Positions 45,155 to 54,204 are shown, counted from the stretch's first letter. The stretch: DNA of 64,000 nt from Poriferisodalis sp022821985 (GCF_965219595.1 NZ_OZ244781.1:1-64000), one strand, 5' to 3'. Notes: generated by a model not told the origin, from the letters alone. Numbers and translations are program-made.

Positions 45155-46531
45155 GTGAGCGAGGGGCTATTCGAGGCTGCGGGCGCGGAGCGCTTGGCCC
45201 GTCAAGCTCCCCTGGCGGCGCGGCTGCGGCCCCGGACGCTCGACGAGATCGTCGGCCAAGACCATCTGCTGGCTCCCGGGCGGCCGTTGCGAGAGCTGAT
45301 CGAGGCCGACCGGCTGTCGTCGGTGATCCTGTGGGGGCCTCCCGGCACCGGCAAGACGACGCTGGCTCGGGTCGTCGCCGCATCAACCGCCAAGGAGTTC
45401 TGCGAGCTGTCGGCGGTAAGCGCCACCGTCAAGGACGTGCGCGAGGTCATTGCCGACGCCCGGCTGCGGCTCGGCGAGCATGGCCGAGGCACGATCCTGT
45501 TTCTCGACGAGGTGCACCGCTTCAACAAGGCGCAGCAGGATGCGCTGCTGCCGGCGGTCGAGGACGGCCTGATCGTGCTGATCGGCGCCACCACCGAGAA
45601 CCCGCACTTCGAGGTAAACCCACCGTTGCTGTCGCGCTCGACGCTATTCCGGCTGGTGCCGCTCGACGACAGCGCGCTGCGCACCCTCATCGATCGGGCG
45701 CTGCAAGCCGAGGGCGCCCAGGCCGACGCTGACGCCATCGACCACATCGCTGCCCGCAGCGGCGGCGACGGGCGCCACGCACTCACCAGCACCGAGGTCG
45801 CGGTGGCGCTCGCCATGCGCCGCCAGGAGGCAGAGGCCCTCGAAGCCATCGAGATCAGCGGAGCAGCCCACGCTGCCCCCGACACATCGACTGCAGGCAC
45901 TCACGTCACGCTGGCCGATGCCGAGCACGCCGTGGATGCCAAGGCGGTCCGCTATGGCGCCGACGGCCACTACGACACGATCAGCGCGTTCATCAAATCG
46001 CTGCGGGGCTCCGATCCCGATGCGGGGCTGTACTGGCTGGCCCGCATGCTCGAGGCTGGCGAGGACCCTCGCTTCATCGCTCGCCGCATGGTCATCTTGG
46101 CCTCGGAGGACATCGGCATGGCCGACAGTTCGGCCCTGCTGGTGGCCGAAGCTGCCGCCCGGGCGGTCGAGTACGTGGGGCTGCCGGAGGCCCAGCTCAA
46201 CCTGGCGCACGCTGTGGTGCGTCTCGCCACGGCGCCCAAGTCGAACCGGGTCACGGTCGCGCTCAGCCGCGCCAAATCCGATGCCCGCTCCGCCGGCGCC
46301 GGCGAGGTGCCGATTCACCTGCGAGACGCCCACTACCAAGGCGCCGCATCGCTGGGCCACGGCGAGGGCTACGTGTACCCGCATGACGACCCGAGCGGCT
46401 GGGTTCCCCAGCAGCACCGGCCCGACGAGGTAGCCGGCAACGTCTACTGGGAACCCTCTGAGCACGGCCGCGAACGCGACCTGCGCCCCGCGGCGCCCGC
46501 CGAGCAATCCAGCGAACCAGCCGCCGACTGA
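45155..46531 (+). CDS. rarA: Replication-associated recombination protein A (AAA+ ATPase)
   Basis: About 458 residues from GTG 45155; GTG 45134 is an alternative. Motifs: RPRTLDEIVGQDHLL, Walker A WGPPGTGKTT, Walker B ILFLDEVHRFNK, sensor 1 GATTENPHFEVN, and the C-terminal MgsA domain (FIKSLRGSDPDAGLYWLARMLEAGEDPRFIARRM; GHGEGYVYPHD). RarA/MgsA acts at stalled replication forks and interacts with SSB. An Ala/Thr-rich insertion (~25 residues) separates the lid from the C-terminal domain. Confidence 0.95.
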   Translation: MSEGLFEAAGAERLARQAPLAARLRPRTLDEIVGQDHLLAPGRPLRELIEADRLSSVILWGPPGTGKTTLARVVAASTAKEFCELSAVSATVKDVREVIADARLRLGEHGRGTILFLDEVHRFNKAQQDALLPAVEDGLIVLIGATTENPHFEVNPPLLSRSTLFRLVPLDDSALRTLIDRALQAEGAQADADAIDHIAARSGGDGRHALTSTEVAVALAMRRQEAEALEAIEISGAAHAAPDTSTAGTHVTLADAEHAVDAKAVRYGADGHYDTISAFIKSLRGSDPDAGLYWLARMLEAGEDPRFIARRMVILASEDIGMADSSALLVAEAAARAVEYVGLPEAQLNLAHAVVRLATAPKSNRVTVALSRAKSDARSAGAGEVPIHLRDAHYQGAASLGHGEGYVYPHDDPSGWVPQQHRPDEVAGNVYWEPSEHGRERDLRPAAPAEQSSEPAAD

Positions 46532-46547
46532 CCACAATGGGGGCACT

Positions 46548-47726
46548 ATGAGCGCGAATGCAGCAACGCTGGGACTCACCGAGGTACCCATCGTCGAGTA
46601 CGGCGATGTCGAAGACGACATGGTCGCCTACCGGGCAGCCGGCACCGAGCGGGCGATGCAGCTCGGCAACCGCGGACCGATCCGCTTCACCGACAGCGGC
46701 GACCTGCATCCAGAGATTGCCGAGGCCTACTCGCGCTGCGGCTTCTACGTCTTCACGGGCGTGCTCGGCCCTGACGAGCTGGCCGACATCGAGGCCGACG
46801 TCATCGACCTGCTCGACCGCTGCCCCACCGGCCCCGACTCCGACGTCGACCGGCACGGCCGCCCGGCGCTCGACGCCGGCCGCACGGGCAAGGCCATCTC
46901 GTTCGTCCGCCCGCTGTCGGATCCCTACGGCGGCACCGATGTCGCCCACGGGCGCCATCCGTTCAAGATGTTCGAGCCCGCAGCCCCCGACGGCTCGCCG
47001 GAATGGGTGGCGCAGGTCATCAGCGGTTCACTGCAGTACTCCGAGGCCTGCCTGCGGGTGTACGCGCACCCCGGCCTGCTGGGCGTCGCGCAAGCGCTCA
47101 ACGGCTCTGACTTCACGCCGTTCAACGAGGTGGTGTGGATCAAGCACCCGGGCCTCGGCGGCTCGGTGGCGTGGCACCAGGACGGCTGGACGCACTGGGA
47201 CCATCCCGAGCTCGACGAGGGCACGCACGGCTTCAACTTCATGGCCCAGCTCTACGGCTGCGATGCCACCAACGGCCTGTGGGTGGTGCCCGGCTCGCAC
47301 CGCATGGGCAAGCTGGACATCAAGGCGATGTGCCAGGCAGCAGGCTCAGACCGGCTCCCCGATGCGGTGCCGCTCATCTGCGAGCCCGGCGATGTCGCGA
47401 TCACCAGCCGCCAGGCCATCCATGGCTCGTTCGCCAACACATCCGAGCGGCCGCGGGTCACCATCAACTTCGGCTTCCACCGGCGTCGCTCGGTGCTGGG
47501 CGTGCGCAGCGGTGGCGTCCACAACCCGATCTCGCTGTACGACGAGGCCTACATCGCCGAGCGCTCCCGGGTGATCGGCTGGGCGATCGACGCCCGTGCC
47601 AAGCGTTTCGGTGCCGAGACGCCGTTCGTGTACCAGCCCAACGTGGGCCGCGAGCACGAGTTCGTCTGGGACGACGACGCTCGCGAGGCCATCAAGGACT
47701 ACAACCTCAAAGACCTCGGCATCTAG
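46548..47726 (+). CDS. Phytanoyl-CoA dioxygenase (PhyH) family protein
   Basis: 392 residues with GGGGG before ATG. The 2-oxoglutarate/Fe(II) site is seen as VAWHQDGWTHWD (His and Asp near 210-212), QAIHGSFANTSERPRVTINF (distal His near 291, then Arg for 2-oxoglutarate). FVRPLSDPYGG and NEVVWIKHPG also fit the family. Such enzymes hydroxylate acyl chains or small metabolites (ectoine hydroxylase is a relative). Its TAG overlaps the stop of the convergent ABC gene within one CTAG palindrome. Confidence 0.9.
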   Translation: MSANAATLGLTEVPIVEYGDVEDDMVAYRAAGTERAMQLGNRGPIRFTDSGDLHPEIAEAYSRCGFYVFTGVLGPDELADIEADVIDLLDRCPTGPDSDVDRHGRPALDAGRTGKAISFVRPLSDPYGGTDVAHGRHPFKMFEPAAPDGSPEWVAQVISGSLQYSEACLRVYAHPGLLGVAQALNGSDFTPFNEVVWIKHPGLGGSVAWHQDGWTHWDHPELDEGTHGFNFMAQLYGCDATNGLWVVPGSHRMGKLDIKAMCQAAGSDRLPDAVPLICEPGDVAITSRQAIHGSFANTSERPRVTINFGFHRRRSVLGVRSGGVHNPISLYDEAYIAERSRVIGWAIDARAKRFGAETPFVYQPNVGREHEFVWDDDAREAIKDYNLKDLGI

Positions 47727-48769
47727 GTCTCGAGGGCGAGCACGGCGCTTGGGCCGATGTGCAGCTTCACGTTGGCGCCCACTGCGGGGCCGTGGGGAGT
47801 TATGGAGTCCAGAGTGGTGGCGACCCCGCCGATGTCTGCTTCCAGTCGCAGCTCGTAGCGGTCGCCTCGGAAGCGACGCCGGACCACCGTGGCCGGCAGC
47901 TGCGCCGTCACAGCGTCTGCGACGTCCGCGCTGGCGCCGTCGTCAACCTCCACCTCGATGCGGTCGGCCCGCAGCACGAAGCTGTCCGAGCGACCGGCTG
48001 CCTGAGCCAGCTCCGGCGGCACTTCGGAGTCGAACACGTTCGTGTGACCCAAGAATCGGGCCACCTGGGCGGTTCTAGGATCGGTCCACACCTCTTCGGG
48101 CGTGCCGATCCGCAATATGCGGCCCGACGCCATCACCGCAATGCGGTCGGCCAGGGCAAATGCCTCGTGATGGTCGTGGGTGACGTGCACGGCGGTGACA
48201 CCGACCTGGTCGAGTACGGGCCGCAGTTCGTTGATGAGCCGTTCGCGCAGCAGCCGGTCGAGCGAACCGAACGGCTCGTCGAGCAACAGCACTCTGGGTT
48301 CGGGGGCGAGCGCCCGTGCCAGCGAGACCCGCTGCGCCTCGCCACCCGACAGCGTGGCCACATCGCGGCCCTCGAAGCCCGCCAGGCCCACCAGCGCGAG
48401 TACTTCGGCCACTCGCCGGCGCCGTTCCGCAAAGGGCACCCTGGCCATACGCAGCCCGAATGCCACGTTGCCCTCGACGTCGAAGTGCGGGAACAGCACC
48501 TCGTCTTGGAACATCAGGCCGATGCCGCGCTGGTCGGGGCGCTGGCCGGTCAGGTCGCGCCCGTCGAGCTCGATCTGGCCGGCGTCCAGTGGCTGCAGCC
48601 CCGAGGCGGCTCGCAGCAGCGTGGTCTTGCCACAGCCCGACGGCCCCAGCAGCACCACCATCTCGCCGTCGCCGACCGCGAGGTCCACCCCGTCGAGCGC
48701 CCTGAAGCCGTCGAATCGGACGTGAGCAACCGTGATCCGCAGCGTCCCGCCGCCTCGCCCGTCTGCCAT
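47723..48769 (-). CDS. ABC transporter ATPase (Fe3+/thiamine/polyamine type, TOBE tail)
   Basis: About 348 residues from ATG 48769. Walker A GPSGCGKTT, Q-loop MFQDEVLFPHFDVEGNVAFGL, signature LSGGEAQRVSLARAL, Walker B VLLLDEPFGSLD and the H-loop VTHDHHEAF are complete. The last ~110 residues form a TOBE-like regulatory domain (VFDSEVPPE; VVRRRFRGDRYELRLEA). This layout is that of FbpC/PotA/ThiQ-like importers, but no permease or binding-protein gene adjoins it, so its partners are elsewhere. Confidence 0.88.
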   Translation of the reverse strand: MADGRGGGTLRITVAHVRFDGFRALDGVDLAVGDGEMVVLLGPSGCGKTTLLRAASGLQPLDAGQIELDGRDLTGQRPDQRGIGLMFQDEVLFPHFDVEGNVAFGLRMARVPFAERRRRVAEVLALVGLAGFEGRDVATLSGGEAQRVSLARALAPEPRVLLLDEPFGSLDRLLRERLINELRPVLDQVGVTAVHVTHDHHEAFALADRIAVMASGRILRIGTPEEVWTDPRTAQVARFLGHTNVFDSEVPPELAQAAGRSDSFVLRADRIEVEVDDGASADVADAVTAQLPATVVRRRFRGDRYELRLEADIGGVATTLDSITPHGPAVGANVKLHIGPSAVLALET

Positions 48770-48854
48770 GGGCAAGACGCTACGCACTCCCCGACGCCTG
48801 CCTGAACAGGTTTCTTGACGCAAACTGATGATTCACGAAGGGAAGGTCTGGGGA

Positions 48855-49619
48855 ATGACGGAGAGGTTGAGCGGACGGACGGCGTTGGTGACGGGGGCAA
48901 GCCGGGGTATCGGCGAGCATTGCGCCCGGGCCTTGGCCCGGGACGGTGCACGGGTGGCGCTGGCGGCGAGAACCACCGACGATCTTGACCGGATCGCGGC
49001 CGAGCTGCCGCACGACCCGGTGGTGATCGAGAGTGACTTGAGCGCGGAGGGCGCCGGGGCCGATCTGGCCGCCGCCGCTATTGATGCTCTCGGCGGGGTC
49101 GACATCTTGGTGAACAACGCCGGCCGAGGCGAGCTGCGAGAACCCGGAGGCGATCAGGCAGTGCTGCAGCTCAACTACCTGGCGCCGCTGGAGACCACTC
49201 GGGCACTGGCCCGCCAGATGGGTGAGCGAGGTCACGGCTCGGTGGTCCACATGTCCTCGATCGCCGGCTCGGTCGGCGTCAGCGAGCTGGCCACCTATGG
49301 GGCAACCAAGGCTGCTTTGGACTCGCTCACCCGCTCGCAGGCAGCCACATATGGCCGCTTCGGCATCCGTGTGAACGCCGTGGCGCCTGGTCTGATCATC
49401 ACTGAGATGTGGGCGGCAGGCCGCGAGATCCCCGGTCTCGCCGACGGCCTCGAGCGCCATATCGCGCTCGGCCGCTGGGGCGTGCCCGAAGAGATCGCCG
49501 ACGTGGTCGCCTTCCTCGCCAGCGACGAAGCCCGTTACGTCACCGGCCAAACCATCACCGTCGACGGCGGCTACCAAGGCGTCACCGCCTGGGCCAACTA
49601 CCCCGCCCCCAGCTCGTAG
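48855..49619 (+). CDS. Short-chain dehydrogenase/reductase (FabG-like)
   Basis: 254 residues. ATG 48855 is preferred because GGGGA lies just before it; ATG 48828 is in frame. TGASRGIGEH, NNAGRG, the catalytic Ser in HMSSIAGS and YGATK (YxxxK), and VAPGLIITEM are present. It is an NAD(P)-dependent oxidoreductase with unknown substrate. It is divergent from the ABC ATPase gene. Confidence 0.9.
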   Translation: MTERLSGRTALVTGASRGIGEHCARALARDGARVALAARTTDDLDRIAAELPHDPVVIESDLSAEGAGADLAAAAIDALGGVDILVNNAGRGELREPGGDQAVLQLNYLAPLETTRALARQMGERGHGSVVHMSSIAGSVGVSELATYGATKAALDSLTRSQAATYGRFGIRVNAVAPGLIITEMWAAGREIPGLADGLERHIALGRWGVPEEIADVVAFLASDEARYVTGQTITVDGGYQGVTAWANYPAPSS

Positions 49620-49681
49620 CAATCAGCACCAGGCTCTGCTGCGAGTCTGTGCGGCAGCTTCAGGGAAGCACTCGAGAAGCC

Positions 49682-50584
49682 CTACGACCTTCGCCCGGAC
49701 AACGAGACCCAGTCATCAAGCCGGACGGGATCGGCCAGCTCGATGCCGTAGCGGCGGTAGGCGGCAGCAACCGACGAAGTCTGGGCTGCGGAGATGCCGC
49801 CGATGGCAAGCCAGCCTCCAGGTGCGACTCGCTCGGCGATGTCGCCGGCTAGCGGCATCAGCACACCAGCAGTGATGTTGGCAACGACCACGTCGTATGT
49901 GCCGAGTTCGGCGCCGCCGACAGGGACTACGCCGAAGCTGGCCACGGCGTCGAGTCCGTTGCGCTGGGCATTGGCCTCGGCCGTCGCGATCGCTGCCGGT
50001 TCGATGTCGATACCCACCACTTCGGCAGCACCCAGCCTGGCCGCTACCAGCGCCAGCACCCCGCTGCCGCACCCCACGTCAAGCACCCGCTCGCCGCCGC
50101 TGATGTGCTCCGCGAGCCACTCAGCGAGGAGCCGGGTAGATGGATGAGTACCGGCTCCGAATGCCTCGCCAGGGTCGACCTCGACCACCGCCGCAGCGTC
50201 AGCGTCCGCCCACGGGAAGCAAACGGCCAGCTTCCCGCCCACCGGCACCGCACGGTTGCGGTTTCGCCACCCCACGGCGTGCGTCTCGTCAGGCGGCCCC
50301 AGCACAGCGGCGTGACCGTCGGCGCGCAGCTGTGCCACCACTTCTCGGGCGGCGCGGTCGTCGGTAACCCGAACCCGACTCACCCACCGACCCCGCCCGA
50401 GCCATTCGTGCGTCACCGTCAGCGCCGCTGTATCCAGCCGTTCCGGCAGCGGGGGTCTGAGCAGCCCGCCATCTGGCGCTTCACCGCCACCCATCCCCAG
50501 CGGAGCATCGTCGGCGAGCACGACACACGCACCGCCGTGGCGCTCGTCACCCCACAGCGCAGCCGGCGGCTGCGGATCGCTCAC
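49682..50584 (-). CDS. prmA: Ribosomal protein L11 methyltransferase (PrmA)
   Basis: 300 residues. The C-terminal SAM domain shows the PrmA signature DPGEAFGAGTHPSTRL near residue 137, VLDVGCGSGVLALVAARLGA, GIDIEPAAIATAEAN and VVANITAGVLMPL. The N-terminal ~100 residues correspond to the L11-recognition region and are divergent. PrmA trimethylates L11 of the 50S subunit. Convergent with the SDR gene. Confidence 0.88.
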   Translation of the reverse strand: MSDPQPPAALWGDERHGGACVVLADDAPLGMGGGEAPDGGLLRPPLPERLDTAALTVTHEWLGRGRWVSRVRVTDDRAAREVVAQLRADGHAAVLGPPDETHAVGWRNRNRAVPVGGKLAVCFPWADADAAAVVEVDPGEAFGAGTHPSTRLLAEWLAEHISGGERVLDVGCGSGVLALVAARLGAAEVVGIDIEPAAIATAEANAQRNGLDAVASFGVVPVGGAELGTYDVVVANITAGVLMPLAGDIAERVAPGGWLAIGGISAAQTSSVAAAYRRYGIELADPVRLDDWVSLSGRRS

Positions 50585-50699
50585 CCCAGCATTCTCGCCA
50601 TCAGACCGTCATGACGCCGCGTTCGGCCCGTCACAGCCCATCGCTAGGGTGGTAGCCCGCCGAGCGGGGCCCGCACAGCGTGGGTTCCGCGAACCACCT

Positions 50700-51060
50700 G
50701 GGGGTGATCGGTTTCGACTTTGACGGTTGAAGTGAGAGAAGCGAGCCGTGGTCTCCGGATCCACGAAAAAGAGCCGGAAACAAATACAAACGCCAACGTC
50801 GATCAAGACGATCTGGTGCTCGCAGCCTGATCTCAGGTTGTGAGTTCGGCCCGGTAGCCCCAGTCCTGCGGGCGCCGGTGCCATCATCTGCAGGGCTCGC
50901 CCGCCGCCCGTGCCGACGGGGCGCCGGGGACACGCACAGACGGCTACGGCGACTGGCAGGGTGTCGCTGCCCGCCATCGCCCGACAATCCCCCAGCGACT
51001 GCGCTCGGAGAAGACTCACCGAAACGTTGAAGGACGCGGGTTCGATTCCCGCCACCTCCA
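50700..51060 (+). ncRNA. ssrA: Transfer-messenger RNA
   Basis: 361 nt. The 5' GGGGGTG pairs with the 3' CACCTCC, including the tmRNA hallmark G3-U pair. GATCGGTTTCGAC follows the 5' end. A pseudoknot PK1 can be drawn (GTGG with CCAC at 50748-50764, TCCGG with CCGGA ending at 50778). The resume codon GCC is at 50792, and the tag frame reads ANVDQDDLVLAA and ends with TGA at 50828-50830. The T-arm GCGGG-TTCGATT-CCCGC ends at 51055. CCA is not encoded and would be added. It rescues stalled ribosomes and tags the peptide for proteolysis. Confidence 0.95.
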
Positions 51061-51067
51061 CGCCGGG

Positions 51068-51850
51068 TCAGCGCGAAGTGGAATTGACGCGGGTGGGCCA
51101 AGCGTCGGGGTTGAGGGCGGCGTCACTGCCGCCGTCCATGTACACGACCGATCCGCAGAAGAAGCCCGCTTCGGGCGACAGCAGGAATGCGAGCAGGTTC
51201 GCCACTTCTTCGGGGCGTCCTGCCCGTTCCTGCGGGATGGGATACAAATCGCCGAGTGACAGGACGACGTCGATCATGTCGGCCGTCATGGGTGTGTCGA
51301 TGAGCCCGGGGGCCACTGCGTTCAGGCGGATTCGGGAACCGGCCCAATCCGGGCCGACGGCGGTGCGCCGAGCCCATCGAGCTAGGGCGAGCTTGCTGGC
51401 GGCATAGGCCACGATGGGGTCACCGCCCGCCAGCGCACGAGCCTCGGCTTCGTCGCCGCCCAAGCAGGCATCCACCAGATCCTCAGGCAGGTCGGGCATG
51501 GCGGTGCTGGAGTTGGAGCTGACGGCCACTGCTGAGGGATCAGCGCCGTTGGCGAGCAACGGTCTCAGGCCCGCGATCGTGGCCACCGCCCCGAAGTAGT
51601 TGATCGACACGACCTGAGCCGGGTCGGGTCCGGTGATTCCTGCACCGGCCACGAGACCGTCGATCCGCCCGCCGCTGGCGGCGGCAACCGCATCGATCAT
51701 CGCAGCGCGACCCTCGGCCGTGGACAGGTCGGCGATGATCTCGGCATCCCGGAGATCCACCCCGATCACCTCGTGGCCGTCGCGCGCAAGCCGCTCCCGG
51801 GTCGCTTGGCCGATCCCGCCGGCAGACCCGGTGATGACGATCTTTCTCAT
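51068..51850 (-). CDS. Short-chain dehydrogenase/reductase next to ssrA
   Basis: 260 residues from ATG 51850; the stop is only eight bases from the tmRNA 3' end. VITGSAGGIGQAT (cofactor loop), GLVAGAGITG, VAVSSNSS (catalytic Ser region), YAASK (YxxxK) and VAPGLIDTPMTADM place it near 3-alpha-hydroxysteroid dehydrogenase-like SDRs. It lies between ssrA and a partial repeat of the ssrA 3' region, which suggests it arrived or was duplicated as a unit. Confidence 0.88.
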   Translation of the reverse strand: MRKIVITGSAGGIGQATRERLARDGHEVIGVDLRDAEIIADLSTAEGRAAMIDAVAAASGGRIDGLVAGAGITGPDPAQVVSINYFGAVATIAGLRPLLANGADPSAVAVSSNSSTAMPDLPEDLVDACLGGDEAEARALAGGDPIVAYAASKLALARWARRTAVGPDWAGSRIRLNAVAPGLIDTPMTADMIDVVLSLGDLYPIPQERAGRPEEVANLLAFLLSPEAGFFCGSVVYMDGGSDAALNPDAWPTRVNSTSR

Positions 51851-51890
51851 CCGGGTTTTCTAGCGGGAATCGAACCAGGACCGAGGGCGC

Positions 51891-51935
51891 GACTGCGCTT
51901 GGAGAAGACTCACCGAAACGTCGAAGGACGCGGGG
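51891..51935 (+). repeat. Partial second copy of the tmRNA 3' region
   Basis: This 45-nt stretch matches 50996-51040 inside ssrA at 43 of 45 positions (direct repeat, spacing 895 nt). It stops just before the T-loop. At 51864-51877 there is also an exact 14-nt inverted copy of the ssrA T-arm (the complement of 51039-51052). Neither makes a complete RNA gene. They resemble the scar of an integration or duplication at the 3' end of ssrA, a common integrase target. Confidence 0.8.
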
Positions 51936-51969
51936 AGGCAGCTTGGGGTGATGCGATGAGCGCCTGAGA

Positions 51970-53028
51970 TCAGTTGGTTTGCGTTGAGGGCTCGTCCGCT
52001 TGGTCTCGTGCGAGCTTGCGGCGCATGTAGTCGGCGAGCCGCGGGGCGGCGCCGGGTGTGGACCACGGGCACACGGCGATGCAGATACCGCACCCGTAGC
52101 TGACGGCAAAGTACGGCAGGCATCGGTCGAAATCGACCGCCCATTTCTCGGTTCCTCGTACCAGGCGCTTGTCGGGGGCGATGGCGTCGGGAGGGCAGGC
52201 ATCGGTGCAGACGCGACAGCCGCTGCAGAATTCGTCGACACCGAAGGTGTCCGGAGGGGTCGCAACGAGCGGCGCGTCGGTCAGCACCAGCGCTAGCCGG
52301 AACGAGGACCCGAGTTCGCTGTTGATGATCGAGCCGTGTTTGCCGAGCTCTCCGAGCCCGGCGGCGATCGCAGCGGGGACCATCTGCATGGGTCCCGCGC
52401 CGGGGCCGCCATGGCCGACCGCTTCGAATCCTCGGCTGCGGATCCAGTCGGCCAGCGTCCTCGCCGCAGCGGTTCCCCGGTTGTATTGACGGTGGACCTC
52501 CATGGCCGACGTGTACTCGGGCGCGGTGGCCAACTCGCCGTGGTCCATCGCGACGGCCAGCAGGATCGCCCAAGGGAGGTCAGACTCGCGGCCCTCGAAG
52601 AACCATTCGCGCCGGGCGGCCACGACCGCCACCAGTTCGACGCTGTGGCCCTGCTCGCTCGTCGCAAACTCGGTGATCTCGCCGAGCCATTCCGCCGGCG
52701 TGCGATCGATCCTGCGCGGATCGACCGGTGCGGGCTCGTGGCGGTCATCGGTGCGCAGCACTGTGCGCAGTTGAGGATGTGCCAGGAACTCCTCGGTCAT
52801 GCGCACCTGGACCGGGCCGTGGGCGATCGTGGCGGGATGAGCCCACATGACCAGTGTCGGCTGCCGAGCCTCAGACGAACCCCAGCCGTTCAGCTCGTTG
52901 CCCGACACCTCGCCCATCAACTCGACGATCTCGTCCGGGGCCTCCCAGACCGGTGTCCGACGCTCCATCCGCCGCAGTCGCTGCGGCCTCGCTGGCCGGC
53001 CCGACCGGCCCTCTTCTTCAGCAGTCAC
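51970..53028 (-). CDS. Reductive dehalogenase/QueG-like corrinoid iron-sulfur protein
   Basis: 352 residues from GTG 53028. The C-terminal part has two 4Fe-4S motifs: CSGCRVCTDACP near residue 270 and a second set split as CLPYFAVSYG-CGICIAVCP. Before these, GLGELGKHGSIINSELGSSFRLALVLTD matches the segment preceding the clusters in RdhA and QueG proteins, where cobalamin binds. It lacks an N-terminal TAT signal and no rdhB anchor gene is nearby, so a cytosolic reductase is more likely than a respiratory dehalogenase. The substrate is unknown; QueG itself is usually more compact and has different flanking motifs. Confidence 0.75.
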   Translation of the reverse strand: MTAEEEGRSGRPARPQRLRRMERRTPVWEAPDEIVELMGEVSGNELNGWGSSEARQPTLVMWAHPATIAHGPVQVRMTEEFLAHPQLRTVLRTDDRHEPAPVDPRRIDRTPAEWLGEITEFATSEQGHSVELVAVVAARREWFFEGRESDLPWAILLAVAMDHGELATAPEYTSAMEVHRQYNRGTAAARTLADWIRSRGFEAVGHGGPGAGPMQMVPAAIAAGLGELGKHGSIINSELGSSFRLALVLTDAPLVATPPDTFGVDEFCSGCRVCTDACPPDAIAPDKRLVRGTEKWAVDFDRCLPYFAVSYGCGICIAVCPWSTPGAAPRLADYMRRKLARDQADEPSTQTN

Positions 53029-53310
53029 CGTCCCGCTCCCCGAGCGTCCGAGCCGTCCCGATGCCGCCTCCCGTCGCTGGTGCAGATGGCCTCTGCCGCA
53101 TCCTGCCCATCGCGCTGCTCATCACCACGCCCCGACTACGTCACCGACGAACAGCCAGCAGCTCACGGCTACGGTCACTATCAGCAGCGTCCACTCTGCC
53201 GCTTGCTGCCAGCGGCTCTGCCCGTTCATCGTGCGGCTCGGCAGGGAGCGTTTTCTTGGCGGGTCATGGTGCTGCGTTCGGTTCCGATCAGTTCGGGCAC
53301 GAGCGACGGC

Positions 53311-54204
53311 TCAGCTCGCGGGTCGGGCACCGCCGAGGGAGGAATGGGCGGGATCGGCGCGTGGGTCGCGGCGGGTCCACTGACCGGCTTCGACTGCGCT
53401 GAAGAAGTCCGCCGCCATCTGGTTGAAGGCAGCGGGCTCCTCCAGGTTGATGCCGTGGCCGGTACGCGGCGCGATCCACAGGCCGGCCCGGGGCAGCACT
53501 CGCTTGAGGAAGATGTTCGTCTCGATGACGGGGTCGTCCTCGTCGCCGACGGCCAGCAGCACGGGAACGTCGAGCTGGCGCAGTTCCGCCTCGAAGTCGT
53601 ACAGCGACGGGCGCCCGGCCTGGAAGTTGCGCATGGTCAGCCCGGAGCCCACGGCCGAGTGCTCCGACAGGTACTGCTTGAACTCCTCCCAGCCCCTGGG
53701 GTCCTTGTTCTGAAGCTGAACACGGGTTGCGCCGACCGCCAGCCGCTCGGCGGCGACCTCCATCCCCTCGTGCATCATCGCCTCGGCAGCCGCACGGACC
53801 TCGGCCAGGAACGCCTCGCGCGTGTCACCGAACGCACCGGACCCGCCGCTGGCAAACAGCAACGACGCGACCCGTTCCGGATATCGAAGGGCGAACATCA
53901 GCCCCGTGTAGGCACCCATGCTGAGACCCACGACGTGAGCACGCTCGATGCCGAGACTGTCGAGGACAGTCCGCAAGTCCTCCCGCTCCCGCTCGAACGT
54001 GTAGTCGGCATCGCTGTCGGGCACGTCCGAGGGCGGATAGCCGCGGGCGTTGTAGGCGATGCATCGATGGCTCCGGCTGAATCGCCGGATCTGTCCTTCC
54101 CACGTGCGGTAGTCGGCGGCGAACTCGTGCAGCCACACGATGGGATGCCCATCGCCGGCTTCCTCCGCGTACAGCTCGACCCCGTCTCCCTGAATCATCG
54201 GCAT
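53311..54204 (-). CDS. Alpha/beta hydrolase
   Basis: 297 residues. The nucleophile elbow is GLSMGAYTG near residue 96, with the oxyanion region VWLHEFAADYRTW, the acid in AVGDEDDPV and the His in RTGHGINLEEP. It is a cytosolic serine hydrolase of the 3-oxoadipate enol-lactonase/haloalkane dehalogenase-like group. It starts 13 nt after the upstream unknown gene and is probably cotranscribed with it. The 53029-53310 gap on its 3' side shows no feature I can support. Confidence 0.88.
   Translation of the reverse strand: MPMIQGDGVELYAEEAGDGHPIVWLHEFAADYRTWEGQIRRFSRSHRCIAYNARGYPPSDVPDSDADYTFEREREDLRTVLDSLGIERAHVVGLSMGAYTGLMFALRYPERVASLLFASGGSGAFGDTREAFLAEVRAAAEAMMHEGMEVAAERLAVGATRVQLQNKDPRGWEEFKQYLSEHSAVGSGLTMRNFQAGRPSLYDFEAELRQLDVPVLLAVGDEDDPVIETNIFLKRVLPRAGLWIAPRTGHGINLEEPAAFNQMAADFFSAVEAGQWTRRDPRADPAHSSLGGARPAS

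Noticed and set aside
50609..51101. Minus-strand ORFs beginning MEVAGIEPAS and MAHPRQF
   Set aside because: They are antisense to the tmRNA; such peptides are a known false annotation over ssrA and tRNA 3' ends.
51840..51900. Possible tRNA on the minus strand (GGTTCGATTCCCGC at 51877-51864)
   Set aside because: The T-stem has mismatches and no anticodon arm or acceptor stem can be built; better explained as a displaced copy of the ssrA T-arm.
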